A stretch of DNA of 64,000 nt from the NCBI GenBank assembly GCA_949292985.1, contig CASFBF010000010.1, positions 77,485 through 141,484 of the forward strand, in the 5' to 3' direction. This stretch comes from an uncultured Bacillota bacterium. Its GTDB lineage: Bacteria > Bacillota > Clostridia > Christensenellales > UBA1242. Shown here piece after piece: positions 30,801-34,266 of the stretch (position 1 is the first letter of the stretch; each line of letters begins with the position of its first letter). Under the pieces are notes generated by a model, which ran no database searches, was not told where the DNA came from, and was given only the letters and a program-made list of their open reading frames with translations. A program made the position numbers and the translations under genes.

Positions 30801-31051
30801 GAAATTATGCTTTGATAGTCATTATTAACTTCTACTTTGCCTGAAGAAACACCCTCTACGGTTGCGATTATTTGTGCAGAAGTTTTATCAGAGCCTAAAT
30901 CAATTTCAATACAATCTTCACTAACAAAATCTTGGGAAGAAACAACGATGTTAGCCTTAGGTGTTTCACCGCAAGCGGTAAAAATCACCCCCCCAAACAG
31001 CAGGAATGTGCTTAACAATGCAACGAAAAATTTTGACAATTTATTTTTCAT
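12872..31051 (-). CDS. Giant 6059-aa surface lipoprotein with Ig-like and GLUG-like repeats
   Basis: One intact frame of 18.2 kb. Residues 1-27 are a lipoprotein signal ending in FTAC, so the protein should be anchored to the outer face of the membrane. Residues about 30-1000 are repeated beta-strand-rich segments resembling bacterial Ig-like domains. From about residue 1050 come modules that each open with a D-I/L-D/Y-L strand motif and an L/I-DGxGHxI-type motif (near 2195, 2690 and 4420, a diverged one near 1055, and a weaker one near 5650). These are followed by many GGxxG/AGxxxxNxG turns of GLUG type, suggesting long beta-solenoids. A Gly-rich collagen-like stretch lies near 5795-5880. 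There is no LPXTG motif or cell-wall-binding domain. It may be an adhesin or carbohydrate-contacting stalk. The start is fixed by a GGGAGG ribosome binding site. Confidence 0.9.
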   Translation of the reverse strand: MKNKLSKFFVALLSTFLLFGGVIFTACGETPKANIVVSSQDFVSEDCIEIDLGSDKTSAQIIATVEGVSSGKVEVNNDYQSIISTTAVYNQNTNSTTISIVGKSEGNASIVLRSYEGNGQKVINIYVYSDILGVKQKQDSSEFSNQYVVKGETTILDSDRFLSFTSREGGESNRKDVEWELVSIDENISLQGNVLFVGEECSLTNVLLKAVSVYKPEFYADVNLTVINALPNVQLEFSRNPDAFSDEITENETFNLVKNDDSQEEAVGYVKMVVNAPTGGDLPELTVSRNVKNSIGEASDRISITTYNTSVSETSTQIIYKIKTKANDSNLAPEVLDVSFDVGYDGFSYIKSSVNFKINLVDVIDRIEVTSNNQIVTSGDILDIYDNYNGDSSFQFGRPFVVNLGPDTVANDKALFDVELYADGGQNINNYIRLYNDRGQQITLQEKNGVYIAEGIANNSLIYIKTAENFVEETQINCKFVSQQSPTVCLETKLVCYRSPNTNFSIGSQDIRYVSTYGENTIQVEVSSNSLIGINKGLALNEVESDLFKVSNFAFNSGTGTVSFNVSNIKQNISNENLTITLYITHENGFRSIENIVVAPYLPMVEASVTHQGQSSTSISQVQYQNQDFGALNSNYSLQSLIMKLGSSVTLNLNTNSATGISFAFRYFDEASPENISADNLDEILGLFVNAETEQDKYATFDYSTNRLTLASNDFKGYVLFTFTGYDQAHGQILAYRIFYLESYTSPTKLSANPTNLVLTALDSVAQEEKDLATSKVTISYRNDGNNVTYFGNDFLSFVSVIEQNGVNGSDYIQFDNYDIENIVITNKNITFDVSAKTTNGYHSFVDQIEIQYTVFNTTYYATIDLVIENADRVESIDWENSSSDGIIYLDIYGSSTSDKTYPLITDVQPSDAHNTDIAYSFVPNAGTQPDLVEISDLGVVSIKAGATIGGTGYIYIYPKDAVRVKKGIEQFVYFVDEGKTAVTKLTPLTELHNNYEEICLGYYNKIEGTTQTKVYYNQFIKRIEVVVADGLSEATATRIYTETQLKNIETNKHYVLMNSLNLNNWASLSSLTGSLKGYDQNVVINFTGESKPLFENIAGQGTVKQLTFVGNVTGGGFVANSNAGTLSNITISVNSTQTTVSPSKVAGGFEKDGNIFGGAVAGYNTGSISDVRVEGASIELADTMTYAGLIAGYNSGTISNAYAEFYVFALSSQEIDGETVTTNITNLITAEYAGGFVGYMVGGEISHSYVYNYDFDNSSSTKNPLLNVENATIGAFVGYAESGSVVNSFSMIYNGIAEKGKGNLDNFDVYWGNGINYQSQNNLQNWIFTGDTTNFKEYVRNGEAHLTFYQNEYTESVLNFNIEDTNQSVKVNDNSGILYFYKLRNSSNLSDSQNSELTSYNTISLTKLFGESGNKLVAVSSNSNIAEVVGSNIILKDIGDFNLTISSKQNYTQNKPFAIKILYLIEDFTVEHNNIETSGFTIQEGKTDIVNFSTTNIVYLRGQAFNLMLNSTKINMTLDNDNLKNYVELSTNGMVGNITVKSGTKEALENQTSFTVKAQISVNNLAEEYNNAIMESTLREISITPVLGANDIRISADSLNIVPAYDSVLDVVLVTDEPNDDLVLSIMKNQSQAFLSSLQQGDNFVYSFAGEDIINIHVSKLAYNITTTSISYKLTISIANNYRSTIMDDEYYSLFVSSKTGTTNKENSKIDLTLSSQPINHIDITNYKSDNTTSKNGVNVYSRTDEVVSVISPGRSSIMEVVIDPDFAYYEYMTLTYQNSDGAVLGITKMNRFEQSTSQYTTDSSSNVIYIANGVRIGRVDDGFFAFRLTAAGNIAQDTKFVISANFYDANGDLVCQTSDFELYISFLPEAEITIDGDVSALIAKGGNLQLSILLRNDQTLDALIPENTSGITIAPENTWEKFDNGNGTYTLYVNLYAKLDAGILTGLIENEEPVVKNGEFSVRAQVSRTINGVQEIKTSYAYITIVDFLPTSAEVYGASHNDNLNLDVLDAYIGIPITIDFDYNFTPETYSYDYSNPDEVELANNLYRARNDFSEKGSYINEDQTFAINYQNNNPIPIYERLYINNQKLKFEPTSDGVWTYSNANFRLTYKQSDENSNGILTVLGLVTTSTPIQITLKDVISLSNKNVSYPITTTFAVNVNVLSYLDLPLLIENAEDFLQVAQEGTAQDYILLNDIYLQNYTPISATNFKNLDGNGHTIHIQSFNTQGSGTLNLALFTDIPTTSTIKNTKVDYYSGGKITVDTTSSGYSTINIAGFAITNNGVITNCEVIAYENDNATVTSGDVGIIVNFVKGSTPYYIGDSSIVSNVAGFVITNAGSITNSKVGGDEIIVIGEQIEDTNRTTYSTLSLPNFVLSAQGQMAGFVITNSGEIASSGVKNIQITNSASLTSSQTAGFVISNSGEIRTSYVQAAGQQKQGEEITSVHLKQTNISSRGVVSGFVVNNLVSGTISDGYSNILIKNDTELKSRSSAGFVYTNQGFIENSLSASYIEMADLLQLSFSGVDKNGNSLNTGKIELSYYINENYNDDSSSDVQNVISNQASLVDKNEIKSENAYYGFIFASENSTDDGVWLMTDYGPQLVSTQTLTVSHRYYVVDPSDKDVYFLPYAILENTSDSSAIKYNTAYGNAINPILIGSATDFKNAMGDSTSTYVSAYFNSSEIFGAYRFVADIDLSELNNAQGNAEVKSIDKTFTGILDGNGFSVNNVSIRSSNNSAGLFMQAKNAVIKNIDLLMDNVTASNSYVVGGLVGLVQNSTIFNIDLSQSEPDSTSSGVGVLGRNIAGGIIGAAFGQTTLKGLTVNDIIVQASYYDDNDNSNSSLSSMLYRSGFNPSNIRNSQRQNINNFYSNNLNNGGVGQVSLAGGIVGYLDIYNSLEATYTGFVYTSDAGIDYTVSKLLTQGSVDVRGEIAGGVFGYTGYQTKAQDIGIVIAKGENTYANILSYNYFAGGIAGLANGQFYQLYSEHEENVQNNIEANTNNYYINGANTTERGVLDLFKYKGQAGTSEYRYYPKYVGGLMGVMASGSIYVGYNKLNAINYTSDGVSYAGGIAGALIAGNNYYIDNNATQLRISTNLYLQEVYSIGDVFAYGGQYNGSGAITQTAEHSFGGLFGVVEENAKLVMSSVNSFAHYGVIDNPYYLQSAVDTTTANVYAVAGFVKNGATIVVMPSTTAISSSEGVGASEITSLKSFGYMKSYSANGVKINVVPYENYSEASDLEYYFVIPSVSTFTSENEGFTITNGAFINSKAWSNENWIHTTGKLYPEIKFVNSVNYIYLDQNNVEIVLARMQNSSVEVRVRGRYADSDSYGMVDLRNYDFNIEGFSGIIVGYTTSSDWGVDNSPTIIGTSYYEEIGGASGSGYPGIIIDKPLFGTTGSGLNVKNLNIVFEQNQQTQKISGGVISSAGVTDANIEGVKLYVRSPIIIESVASSAGLLVPSAVNTSFKSIQFIFCCNAGNSGDNGSGSSYIQFNSNNAGLLAGSVSQNSIFEALRIQDITIKHPNLEHGENVFQVNATTSGNIYAGLYVGSLNENVKSASTDDGTPTEPSEPTTPVQNYAGMVIEVKAPELTGTVTEGSTLTSSISIAGSTGTLNLGGYFGEISSQNARLTLTTKQSYSQTVVLSVNTSASSAQIGGIAGSAILQNFEVSNTSTRDSSISTLIQLGNINATNYKLTNTNFGLLFGKAEGSFNVQNLDVNGTLQTFSAEDTYSEFDGQLSIGGLIGENNATLGVVSNVDVSFDAFKNNKASLSKTVFVANSTNSIDVESMNFGGFIGINYSSVNLVSDSNGNNNTYNFDGDNYVGFVAKTTTALNVGDLIGSNQGNSVKVESFESNSITSISTTEGTNGTINIGGVIGSSSYANADNQGISIKGDSSNYSIKVLSNFFINTQNNVNAGGFIGSVNNISDTTSKTIQNVVFGGAFKFSVPNTNKTHSIGGIIGQIFDGNAGAISVKNTVNYGDVIYSYTDSGDSASQVDKYYFGGIVGQSGNDAETPNITAEGNIIAFTNNNPRLASSAYITSALIGDGGSASLTNNNYYSSQLVLAVSDDEKMLDTGYVMTTNFSGFSTVNKTNNSMIDILNRYISGDEGTKFNPITTEQTAGVTNTNGITYYAGVYPSDDATNFAYIGDFATKTQPISTVGEHSFVSGLIVNNNFNDVSDTYNDVSQVGGLVNNLNGGIIFASSATGTLSVGGNGAKNIGGLVGLMQGGLIAESTSSVNIVYRAGKSGTDLGTVSGIASTDNTKYNYFSKTYSTGEVASYISADVYAFTNGLNSTASDCYTISKVNQKDYTQENVTGTTGVFGSASSLESNWYDGNATEVQENVGASATNTTSGKTLNYNNTAETSINGWKQNIEFNYAYPTRNFAAFNISTTETIDNIKFYLIPNATKLALISTDKSKNYKLVRDIDLSKTSSYVSTWPGVEENSAIIDGDGHTINGLKATLFSSVATIKNLRVTNAEVTRDAVVASTVTGSADNIIASGTLTGSGTNIGGLFGNGNVSTEISNCKNYVAVTVTSSTSDTSTSNTYVGGIIGSLITSEGSNKIENCFNYAPINVNVAESYVGGIAGQAKELSSCGNENTVFNGYTATVSGNYYAGGIAGKATTITSCYNTSMVKAGNKNINADGNSSSGNNKGVAYAAGIVAQGTNVSGCENSGFIEALGNTGNMKNDYAEIVYTRESQQGTVKFKANIDNIINVFVSEIGLDASGVNITATNCKNAEKAYRNGLYGSADFEENINVPENEPSFSKTKEGNDFTHTKLDISAELKIDMDSSNEPQFVVAELDELGGISKYYVKTTRSITYNDSVTKTQTRYWEVKQVENTYADRAWIQPVASIDSLTLIKTRNTETSNIKTIYIGSEPYAFVENGAELKAVLTSNMATKQDDNGISTIGGIDVETLYDAGYKFVVNVESYGDGIDNVSGRAEYRDEKVYVTINYSFTESGSSDVEYTVSAYRENYVETIKLNASNLVVVGSNLKIKLNGEYNLTSGNNYSVKGTSTYQFQYNGTDLVYQGTNNDAVLNDLNGKTITLNLNEGEISTEQKTLYLNHTSSNNWSQSIQGTYTNTSSTYERITQYVAENNTNDDSARDVILSSRQVTDLGSVGNERIKITLTRVIQGKVASISLDGGLNWDSSNKTISLGDTSTQIEFTHATGKGYVMATNFTYDQGSNTTHLTLYLYRNLRSVADNLKKDWSAVTITYKFDNSYVDSPFGSTETKTYAAEDDEISATYIANGNANKYVSSSSRSGAGKNSTINYENYYYTRNYRLDNISINVAENQWVEYSYGTNSVGVITSDSKKPIPFSNLNGTSSSLVKTVFKISGSQSTTYDYNYDDLILDGDNATTAVVYTQDPILINENSYAQSDVINSTTGGPGTVEFGGITYNFEINSDGVLTSFKQGENVWEINEGITFIENKNNYFYYNIVEDEENKTYSLQIFETYKGSNCVINVKGNNYSYKLKEGGSLEFIGFTITTQGEKRIVVIGGVSYRLEDFTTESEPVKANTEGGKFEISDDNGSSKFIYNDTTLKANQYIIFSIKTHAIETNVNILLENNKINSVFANVPVKDNADLLGSATYTINGQSPANTTETSVGPFTYDAEIRITATYNDKESGAQTVGVSFGGENRTNYQGVVITKDINVKNIDQNYVLNLNLTSTNDNVINYTSISNNALFENISSQFVKDISIAGSIIVSDSSHVEAGMLAVSLNSNLKNVKTFGTISTAKHLSGIKAGGVAGIISSSLSNISNFTSFSNTIYESDMAGIAGSGTTELKNVSGSLCNYGTIIGVRGADGASAGEDGQKGQDVYAISHVNIESNSVNIYNFGIVKAGDGGNGRRGADGQGGTDKTNGTAPTNGTFGATEGGKKGEAGKAYYFATNKNTHTASEQEPYVISGTLRDGLDGLYDGSRGNDGWGGLNLYLNFEKHDGPENRIDVDENNWTYHANLNAYRNGSVSNIQNTTNGEIIAGIDVGIAKKQSTGWNGDRITFIGKFNTAGKKIEGTNILSPTGNILYTYYGARVDFGIWRVDFDWHKEYFFVVGGITSALCYDSNGEAI
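13430..13665 (-). repeat. Gly-rich, collagen-like segment inside the giant protein
   Basis: This part of the gene encodes two runs of Gly-X-Y-like sequence (GADGASAGEDGQKGQD and GDGGNGRRGADGQGGTD, then GATEGGKKGEAGK), separated by a beta-rich stretch. It is distinct in composition from the Asn/Ser/Thr-rich remainder. Confidence 0.7.
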
Positions 31052-31078
31052 TTATTCCTCCCAATTATTATTTTTAAA

Positions 31079-31107
31079 TTGTGAAAAAATATAAATTTTT
31101 ATCACAA
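31079..31107. promoter_or_regulatory. Inverted repeat upstream of the giant gene
   Basis: TTGTGA (31079-31084) and TCACAA (31102-31107) form an inverted repeat around an A/T core, 28 bp upstream of the giant gene start. It could be an operator. The half-site resembles Crp/Fnr-family boxes, but the spacing is wider than usual. Confidence 0.3.
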
Positions 31108-31186
31108 AAAAATAATAATATTTAATATAAAAGAATTATAAAACAAAAAATCGAAATTTGTCAATTAAATTGCAATGTAAAACAAC

Positions 31187-31215
31187 TTTACAAAAAAATA
31201 AATTTTTGATATTAT
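31187..31215 (+). promoter_or_regulatory. Leaderless-type promoter of the ttcA-like gene
   Basis: TTTACA (31187-31192), 17-nt spacer ending TGA, TATTAT (31210-31215). The -10 box ends 7 bases before the ATG at 31223, and no Shine-Dalgarno lies between. Confidence 0.7.
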
Positions 31216-31222
31216 TTTTGGC

Positions 31223-31924
31223 ATGAGAAAAATATTATCACTTATGAGAAAACTGATCGAACAAGAAGGATTGATTAAAAATGGCGATAAAATTGCTATT
31301 GGCGTTTCTGGTGGGAAAGATAGTTTAACTTTGCTTACAGCCATGCGAGAATACCAAAAATATATCAACCCAAATTTTGACCTAACAGCAATCGCAATTG
31401 ACCTTTCAAACAGCGAAATGGATTATAGTGAAATAGAAAGTTACTGCAAGCAAATTGATGTGGCTTTTCACCTTGAAAAATCGAATGTTTTTGAGATTTT
31501 GTTTGATGTAAGAAAAGAGAAAAACCCGTGCTCTCTTTGTGCGAATATGCGCAGAGGATTACTAAACACTACCGCCAAAAAATTAGGTTGCAATAAAGTT
31601 GCTTTGGGGCACCATGCTGATGATTTAATAGAAACCTTTTTGCTTAGTTTGTTTTTTGAAGGAAGGCTATATGCACTGCAACCAAAAACTTATTTGTCCC
31701 GAACTGAACTTGAAGTGATTAGGCCTATGTTGTTTGTAGAAGAAAAAGAGATAAAAAAAGCATCAAAAAATATGCCAATAATTAAAAATGTTTGTCCAAA
31801 AGACCATTTTTCTGAGCGAGAAAATGCAAAAAAAATATTAGAAAAATTCACCGAAAATTATCCTGACTGTAAAAATAAAATATTAAAAGCGTTAACTAAT
31901 CCACAAAGAAATAAATTATGGTAA
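31223..31924 (+). CDS. TtcA-like tRNA 2-thiolation PP-loop protein
   Basis: A 233-aa adenylating PP-loop ATPase of the TtcA/TilS superfamily. The ATP-pyrophosphatase loop SGGKDS is at residues 29-34. The TtcA-type cysteines are C103 and C106 (PCSLC) plus C191 (NVCPKD), which would ligate an iron-sulfur cluster. GHHADDLIET is the typical second motif. TtcA thiolates cytidine 32 of tRNA; diverged clostridial members may use other positions, so the exact substrate is uncertain. It is monocistronic, convergent with spoIIID, and the mRNA is probably leaderless. Confidence 0.82.
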   Translation: MRKILSLMRKLIEQEGLIKNGDKIAIGVSGGKDSLTLLTAMREYQKYINPNFDLTAIAIDLSNSEMDYSEIESYCKQIDVAFHLEKSNVFEILFDVRKEKNPCSLCANMRRGLLNTTAKKLGCNKVALGHHADDLIETFLLSLFFEGRLYALQPKTYLSRTELEVIRPMLFVEEKEIKKASKNMPIIKNVCPKDHFSERENAKKILEKFTENYPDCKNKILKALTNPQRNKLW

Positions 31925-31930
31925 AAAAAT

Positions 31931-31963
31931 AATTATTCGCCTTATAAAATAAGGCGAATAATT
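31931..31963. terminator. Bidirectional terminator between the ttcA-like gene and spoIIID
   Basis: A 15-bp perfect stem with a 3-nt loop (left arm AATTATTCGCCTTAT) with A/T flanks on both sides serves the two convergent genes. Confidence 0.85.
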
Positions 31964-32212
31964 TTATGCTGTTAAATATTTTTCTTTTGTTGCTTGACCA
32001 CCTCTAATATGTTTTTCTGCAAAATTTATTTGCAATATTTTTTCTATTTTTTGGTATTTTTTTCCATTTATTTTTCTAAGTCTGTTCGACATATCTACAT
32101 GAACTGTGCTTTTACTAACTCCGAACAAGTCGGCTGTTTGTCGTAAAGTGCTGTGAGTTGAGATGATATATTCTGCTTCAAGTAAAACTCTTTTTGTGAT
32201 GTCATCTTTCAC
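31964..32212 (-). CDS. spoIIID: Sporulation transcription factor SpoIIID
   Basis: An 82-aa DNA-binding regulator of the mother cell. It has the full-length helix-turn-helix LRQTADLFGVSKSTVHVD (about residues 23-40), followed by the basic RLRKINGKKYQ and the C-terminal IRGGQATKEKY typical of the family. In endospore formers it modulates sigma-E and sigma-K genes. The start is GTG with AAGGAGG eight bases upstream. It lies close to the SpoIIQ-like gene, as in clostridia, but acpP stands between them. Strong evidence that the lineage sporulates or recently did. Confidence 0.95.
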   Translation of the reverse strand: MKDDITKRVLLEAEYIISTHSTLRQTADLFGVSKSTVHVDMSNRLRKINGKKYQKIEKILQINFAEKHIRGGQATKEKYLTA

Positions 32213-32272
32213 GGCAAAATCCTCCTTGTAGTAAACTATTCGGAATTTTGTCGTTTTATGTCAAAATTTGAA

Positions 32273-32296
32273 TAAAAAAACAGGGCGTGTGCCCTG
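32273..32296 (-). terminator. Terminator of acpP
   Basis: On the minus strand CAGGGC, a 4-nt loop and GCCCTG are followed by seven T. Confidence 0.85.
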
Positions 32297-32301
32297 CCTC
32301 A

Positions 32302-32532
32302 TTATTTTTTCTTATTACTTTCAATAATTTCACAAATTGCATTTACGGACCTTATTTTATTAACTTGGTCATCTTTCAACTTTATTCCAAACTCATCTTC
32401 CAAAGTCATAAGCATTTCTACAACATCAAGTGAGTCTGCACCCAAATCTACAACAATATCTGCATCATCTGCAATATCATCAGGTGAAATGCAAAGTTGG
32501 TCTGCAATAAGTTCTTTAACCTTTTCTCTCAT
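32302..32532 (-). CDS. acpP: Acyl carrier protein
   Basis: A 76-aa acidic carrier whose phosphopantetheinylated Ser34, in the GADSLD motif, shuttles acyl chains in fatty-acid synthesis. The helix II sequence DSLDVVEMLMTLEDEFGI is canonical. The frame extends four codons further, but GGAGGC six bases before the ATG at 32532 fixes the start. A promoter lies at 32552-32581. No fatty-acid genes adjoin it; it is flanked by two sporulation-type genes. Confidence 0.95.
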   Translation of the reverse strand: MREKVKELIADQLCISPDDIADDADIVVDLGADSLDVVEMLMTLEDEFGIKLKDDQVNKIRSVNAICEIIESNKKK

Positions 32533-32551
32533 GTTTGCCTCCACTTGCTAC

Positions 32552-32581
32552 ATTATATCATAACTAGTATGGTTTTAGCAA
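32552..32581 (-). promoter_or_regulatory. Sigma-A promoter of acpP
   Basis: On the minus strand TTGCTA (32576-32581), 18-nt spacer, TATAAT (32552-32557), followed by a leader with a Shine-Dalgarno sequence. Confidence 0.7.
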
Positions 32582-32587
32582 ACAAAT

Positions 32588-33160
32588 TCATTTATTTTGA
32601 AGTGAAATATAATCATTTGGGTCAACTTCTTCACCGTTTTGTAACAAACTGAAATCCAAGTGTGCCCCATAAGTTGCTTCGCCCGCTGCGGTTGTTGACA
32701 TTTCACCAATTTTCTGTCCCTTTGTTACTGCATCTCCCTCTGCAACAGCAACATTTTCAGCAAGCGAACTATAAACGCTTACAAATCCGTCGGCATGCTC
32801 AATTGTAACTGTATAACCTGTCATATATTTATACGACACATCGGTTACCGTTCCGTCCAAAACAGCCATAACAGTTGGGTCTTCACTGGCTAGGTCAACT
32901 GAGAAATGCGCTTCCCATTTATTGAGCGTTTCATTATATTGCAACTTGGTGTCAGAATAATCTTTTATCACCGTTGCATCAAGTGCAGGCAAACCAAAAC
33001 TTAATGGTTGTGTGCCAACATCAACAGGTGAATCCTGTTTAGTCAAAACCCCAACCAAAGTTGCAGTAATTGCAATAATTACAACTGCCACCCCTGCAAT
33101 AATGTAAAGCCCAAATTTTTTGACGAAAGCGTGAAACTTGTTCTCCTTTCTGATTTCCAT
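32588..33160 (-). CDS. SpoIIQ-like membrane-anchored M23 (LytM) domain protein
   Basis: A 190-aa bitopic membrane protein. The cytosolic tail is residues 1-15 and the membrane helix is about 16-40. A LytM-type beta domain follows (VAEGDAVTKGQKIGEMSTT and GAHLDFSLL). The first zinc motif is present as HFSVD, but the usual HxH reads HLD, so the metal site is incomplete. This parallels the catalytically dead SpoIIQ of Bacillus. In sporulators SpoIIQ (forespore) pairs with SpoIIIAH (mother cell). The location two genes upstream of spoIIID supports the assignment. The start has AAGGAGG. A generic M23 endopeptidase-like protein is the alternative. Confidence 0.75.
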   Translation of the reverse strand: MEIRKENKFHAFVKKFGLYIIAGVAVVIIAITATLVGVLTKQDSPVDVGTQPLSFGLPALDATVIKDYSDTKLQYNETLNKWEAHFSVDLASEDPTVMAVLDGTVTDVSYKYMTGYTVTIEHADGFVSVYSSLAENVAVAEGDAVTKGQKIGEMSTTAAGEATYGAHLDFSLLQNGEEVDPNDYISLQNK

Positions 33161-33217
33161 ATCTTTTCCTCCTTGACAACTTTATTGACACAATTTTTTT
33201 GTTTATACATATTTTTT

Positions 33218-33670
33218 TTAAAAACCTGTCATAATCAGTGGAAACCCCACCAAAATTTGATTTTCGTCTAAAACAATTTGAACATTTATTTTTTTGCCTT
33301 CAATAAACTCACATTTATCAAATTTAGATGTGTAGCCATAAATGATTGTTTTGTCCTGCAAAGATTGAGTATAAAAATTGGTCATGTTTAAATAGTTTTT
33401 TAAATTATTCATCTGGTCACATTCAAGAGTCATAACTATACATTTTGGGTGCAAAGAATTATAAAATTCTTGTGCGTTTGCTGGCTCGACCTCTACAATC
33501 GCATCGCCACCATTTGGAGTATATTCCAGCCCAAGATTTTGCACACTTTGCACATCTGCCACAAAACTTATTGCTTTTACATTTTCAATTCCAAAAACAC
33601 TTTGTTTTGGCAAAAATGAGCAAAAACACACTGCAAAAATTACAAAAATAAAAACCATCAACTTTTTCAC
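33218..33670 (-). CDS. Secreted protein upstream of the SpoIIQ-like gene, possibly YwmB-like
   Basis: A 150-aa exported protein with a signal peptide (about residues 1-26; core LMVFIFVIFAVCFCSF). The rest is an alpha/beta domain ending in VQIVLDENQILVGFPLIMT. In several Bacillota, genes of the YwmB family precede spoIID/spoIIQ, and the C-terminal pattern of a strand, VG-PLI and an aromatic end resembles them. This is inference from layout and a short motif only. The start is GTG, without a clear ribosome binding site; it may be coupled to the gene 28 nt upstream. Confidence 0.6.
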   Translation of the reverse strand: MKKLMVFIFVIFAVCFCSFLPKQSVFGIENVKAISFVADVQSVQNLGLEYTPNGGDAIVEVEPANAQEFYNSLHPKCIVMTLECDQMNNLKNYLNMTNFYTQSLQDKTIIYGYTSKFDKCEFIEGKKINVQIVLDENQILVGFPLIMTGF

Positions 33671-33698
33671 AACAATGTTATTGACGGTTTTTTAATTT

Positions 33699-34232
33699 TT
33701 AATAGCCCCAAATTTCAGTTTTGTCTAAACTTGCATCAAGTGCTTCAACTATAATTGTTACAACATAACTTTTATTCGAATTGTAATATTCATCATCTAA
33801 CAACTTAATATATGTTGCAAAAGCAATTTTATTTGATTGCAAAAGAGGTTCATCGAAATAATAATATTCATTCTCCTGCGTCCAATGGTCGCTAATTCCC
33901 ACTTCCAAATTTGTTTCACTTTGCTCATGACTAAACACCACTGCTTTGGCACGAATATAAAGGTCGGTATCAGCATTATTGGTTATGTTAATATATTGAG
34001 GCAGTTTTTGCCCAGGTAAATACGAGCCTGGAAAAGTGAAAGACACGGCTTTGGACTCAGTTTTTTGCATGGATATATTCACTGTTTGACCAAGTTCTAA
34101 ATCAGATTGCAATGATGTTACATTTGAAAAAAACCAGCCCGAAATTCCTAAATACAGACTTATTCCAAGCAGAATGACCAAAACAACAATAGCAAAAATA
34201 AAACCATAAGTAGATTTTGATATCTTTCTCAT
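33699..34232 (-). CDS. Membrane-anchored beta-sandwich-like protein
   Basis: A 177-aa protein with a short basic cytosolic tail (MRKISKST), one membrane helix (about residues 10-32, ending GISGWFF) and an extracellular domain rich in beta-strands. The pattern of FPGSYLPGQ, then YINITNNADTDLYIRAKA, resembles TasA/camelysin-type or immunoglobulin-like extracellular domains. No catalytic motif was seen. The frame opens with a TTG at 34256; the ATG at 34232 is preferred because it begins the basic tail. It follows the flippase gene by 34 nt on the same strand. Function unknown. Confidence 0.6.
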   Translation of the reverse strand: MRKISKSTYGFIFAIVVLVILLGISLYLGISGWFFSNVTSLQSDLELGQTVNISMQKTESKAVSFTFPGSYLPGQKLPQYINITNNADTDLYIRAKAVVFSHEQSETNLEVGISDHWTQENEYYYFDEPLLQSNKIAFATYIKLLDDEYYNSNKSYVVTIIVEALDASLDKTEIWGY

Positions 34233-34266
34233 GGTTTTATATTTTGCAAATAACAATTTAATATTC

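Noticed and set aside
12900-31050. Many short plus-strand open frames inside the giant gene
   Set aside because: They lack ribosome binding sites and promoters, and are antisense shadows of the Ser/Thr/Asn-rich coding frame.
12872-31051. The giant gene as several genes fused by missed stop codons, or tandem DNA duplications
   Set aside because: No internal start with a ribosome binding site or terminator stands out, and the modules are alike only in protein pattern, with DNA sequences too diverged for recent duplication.
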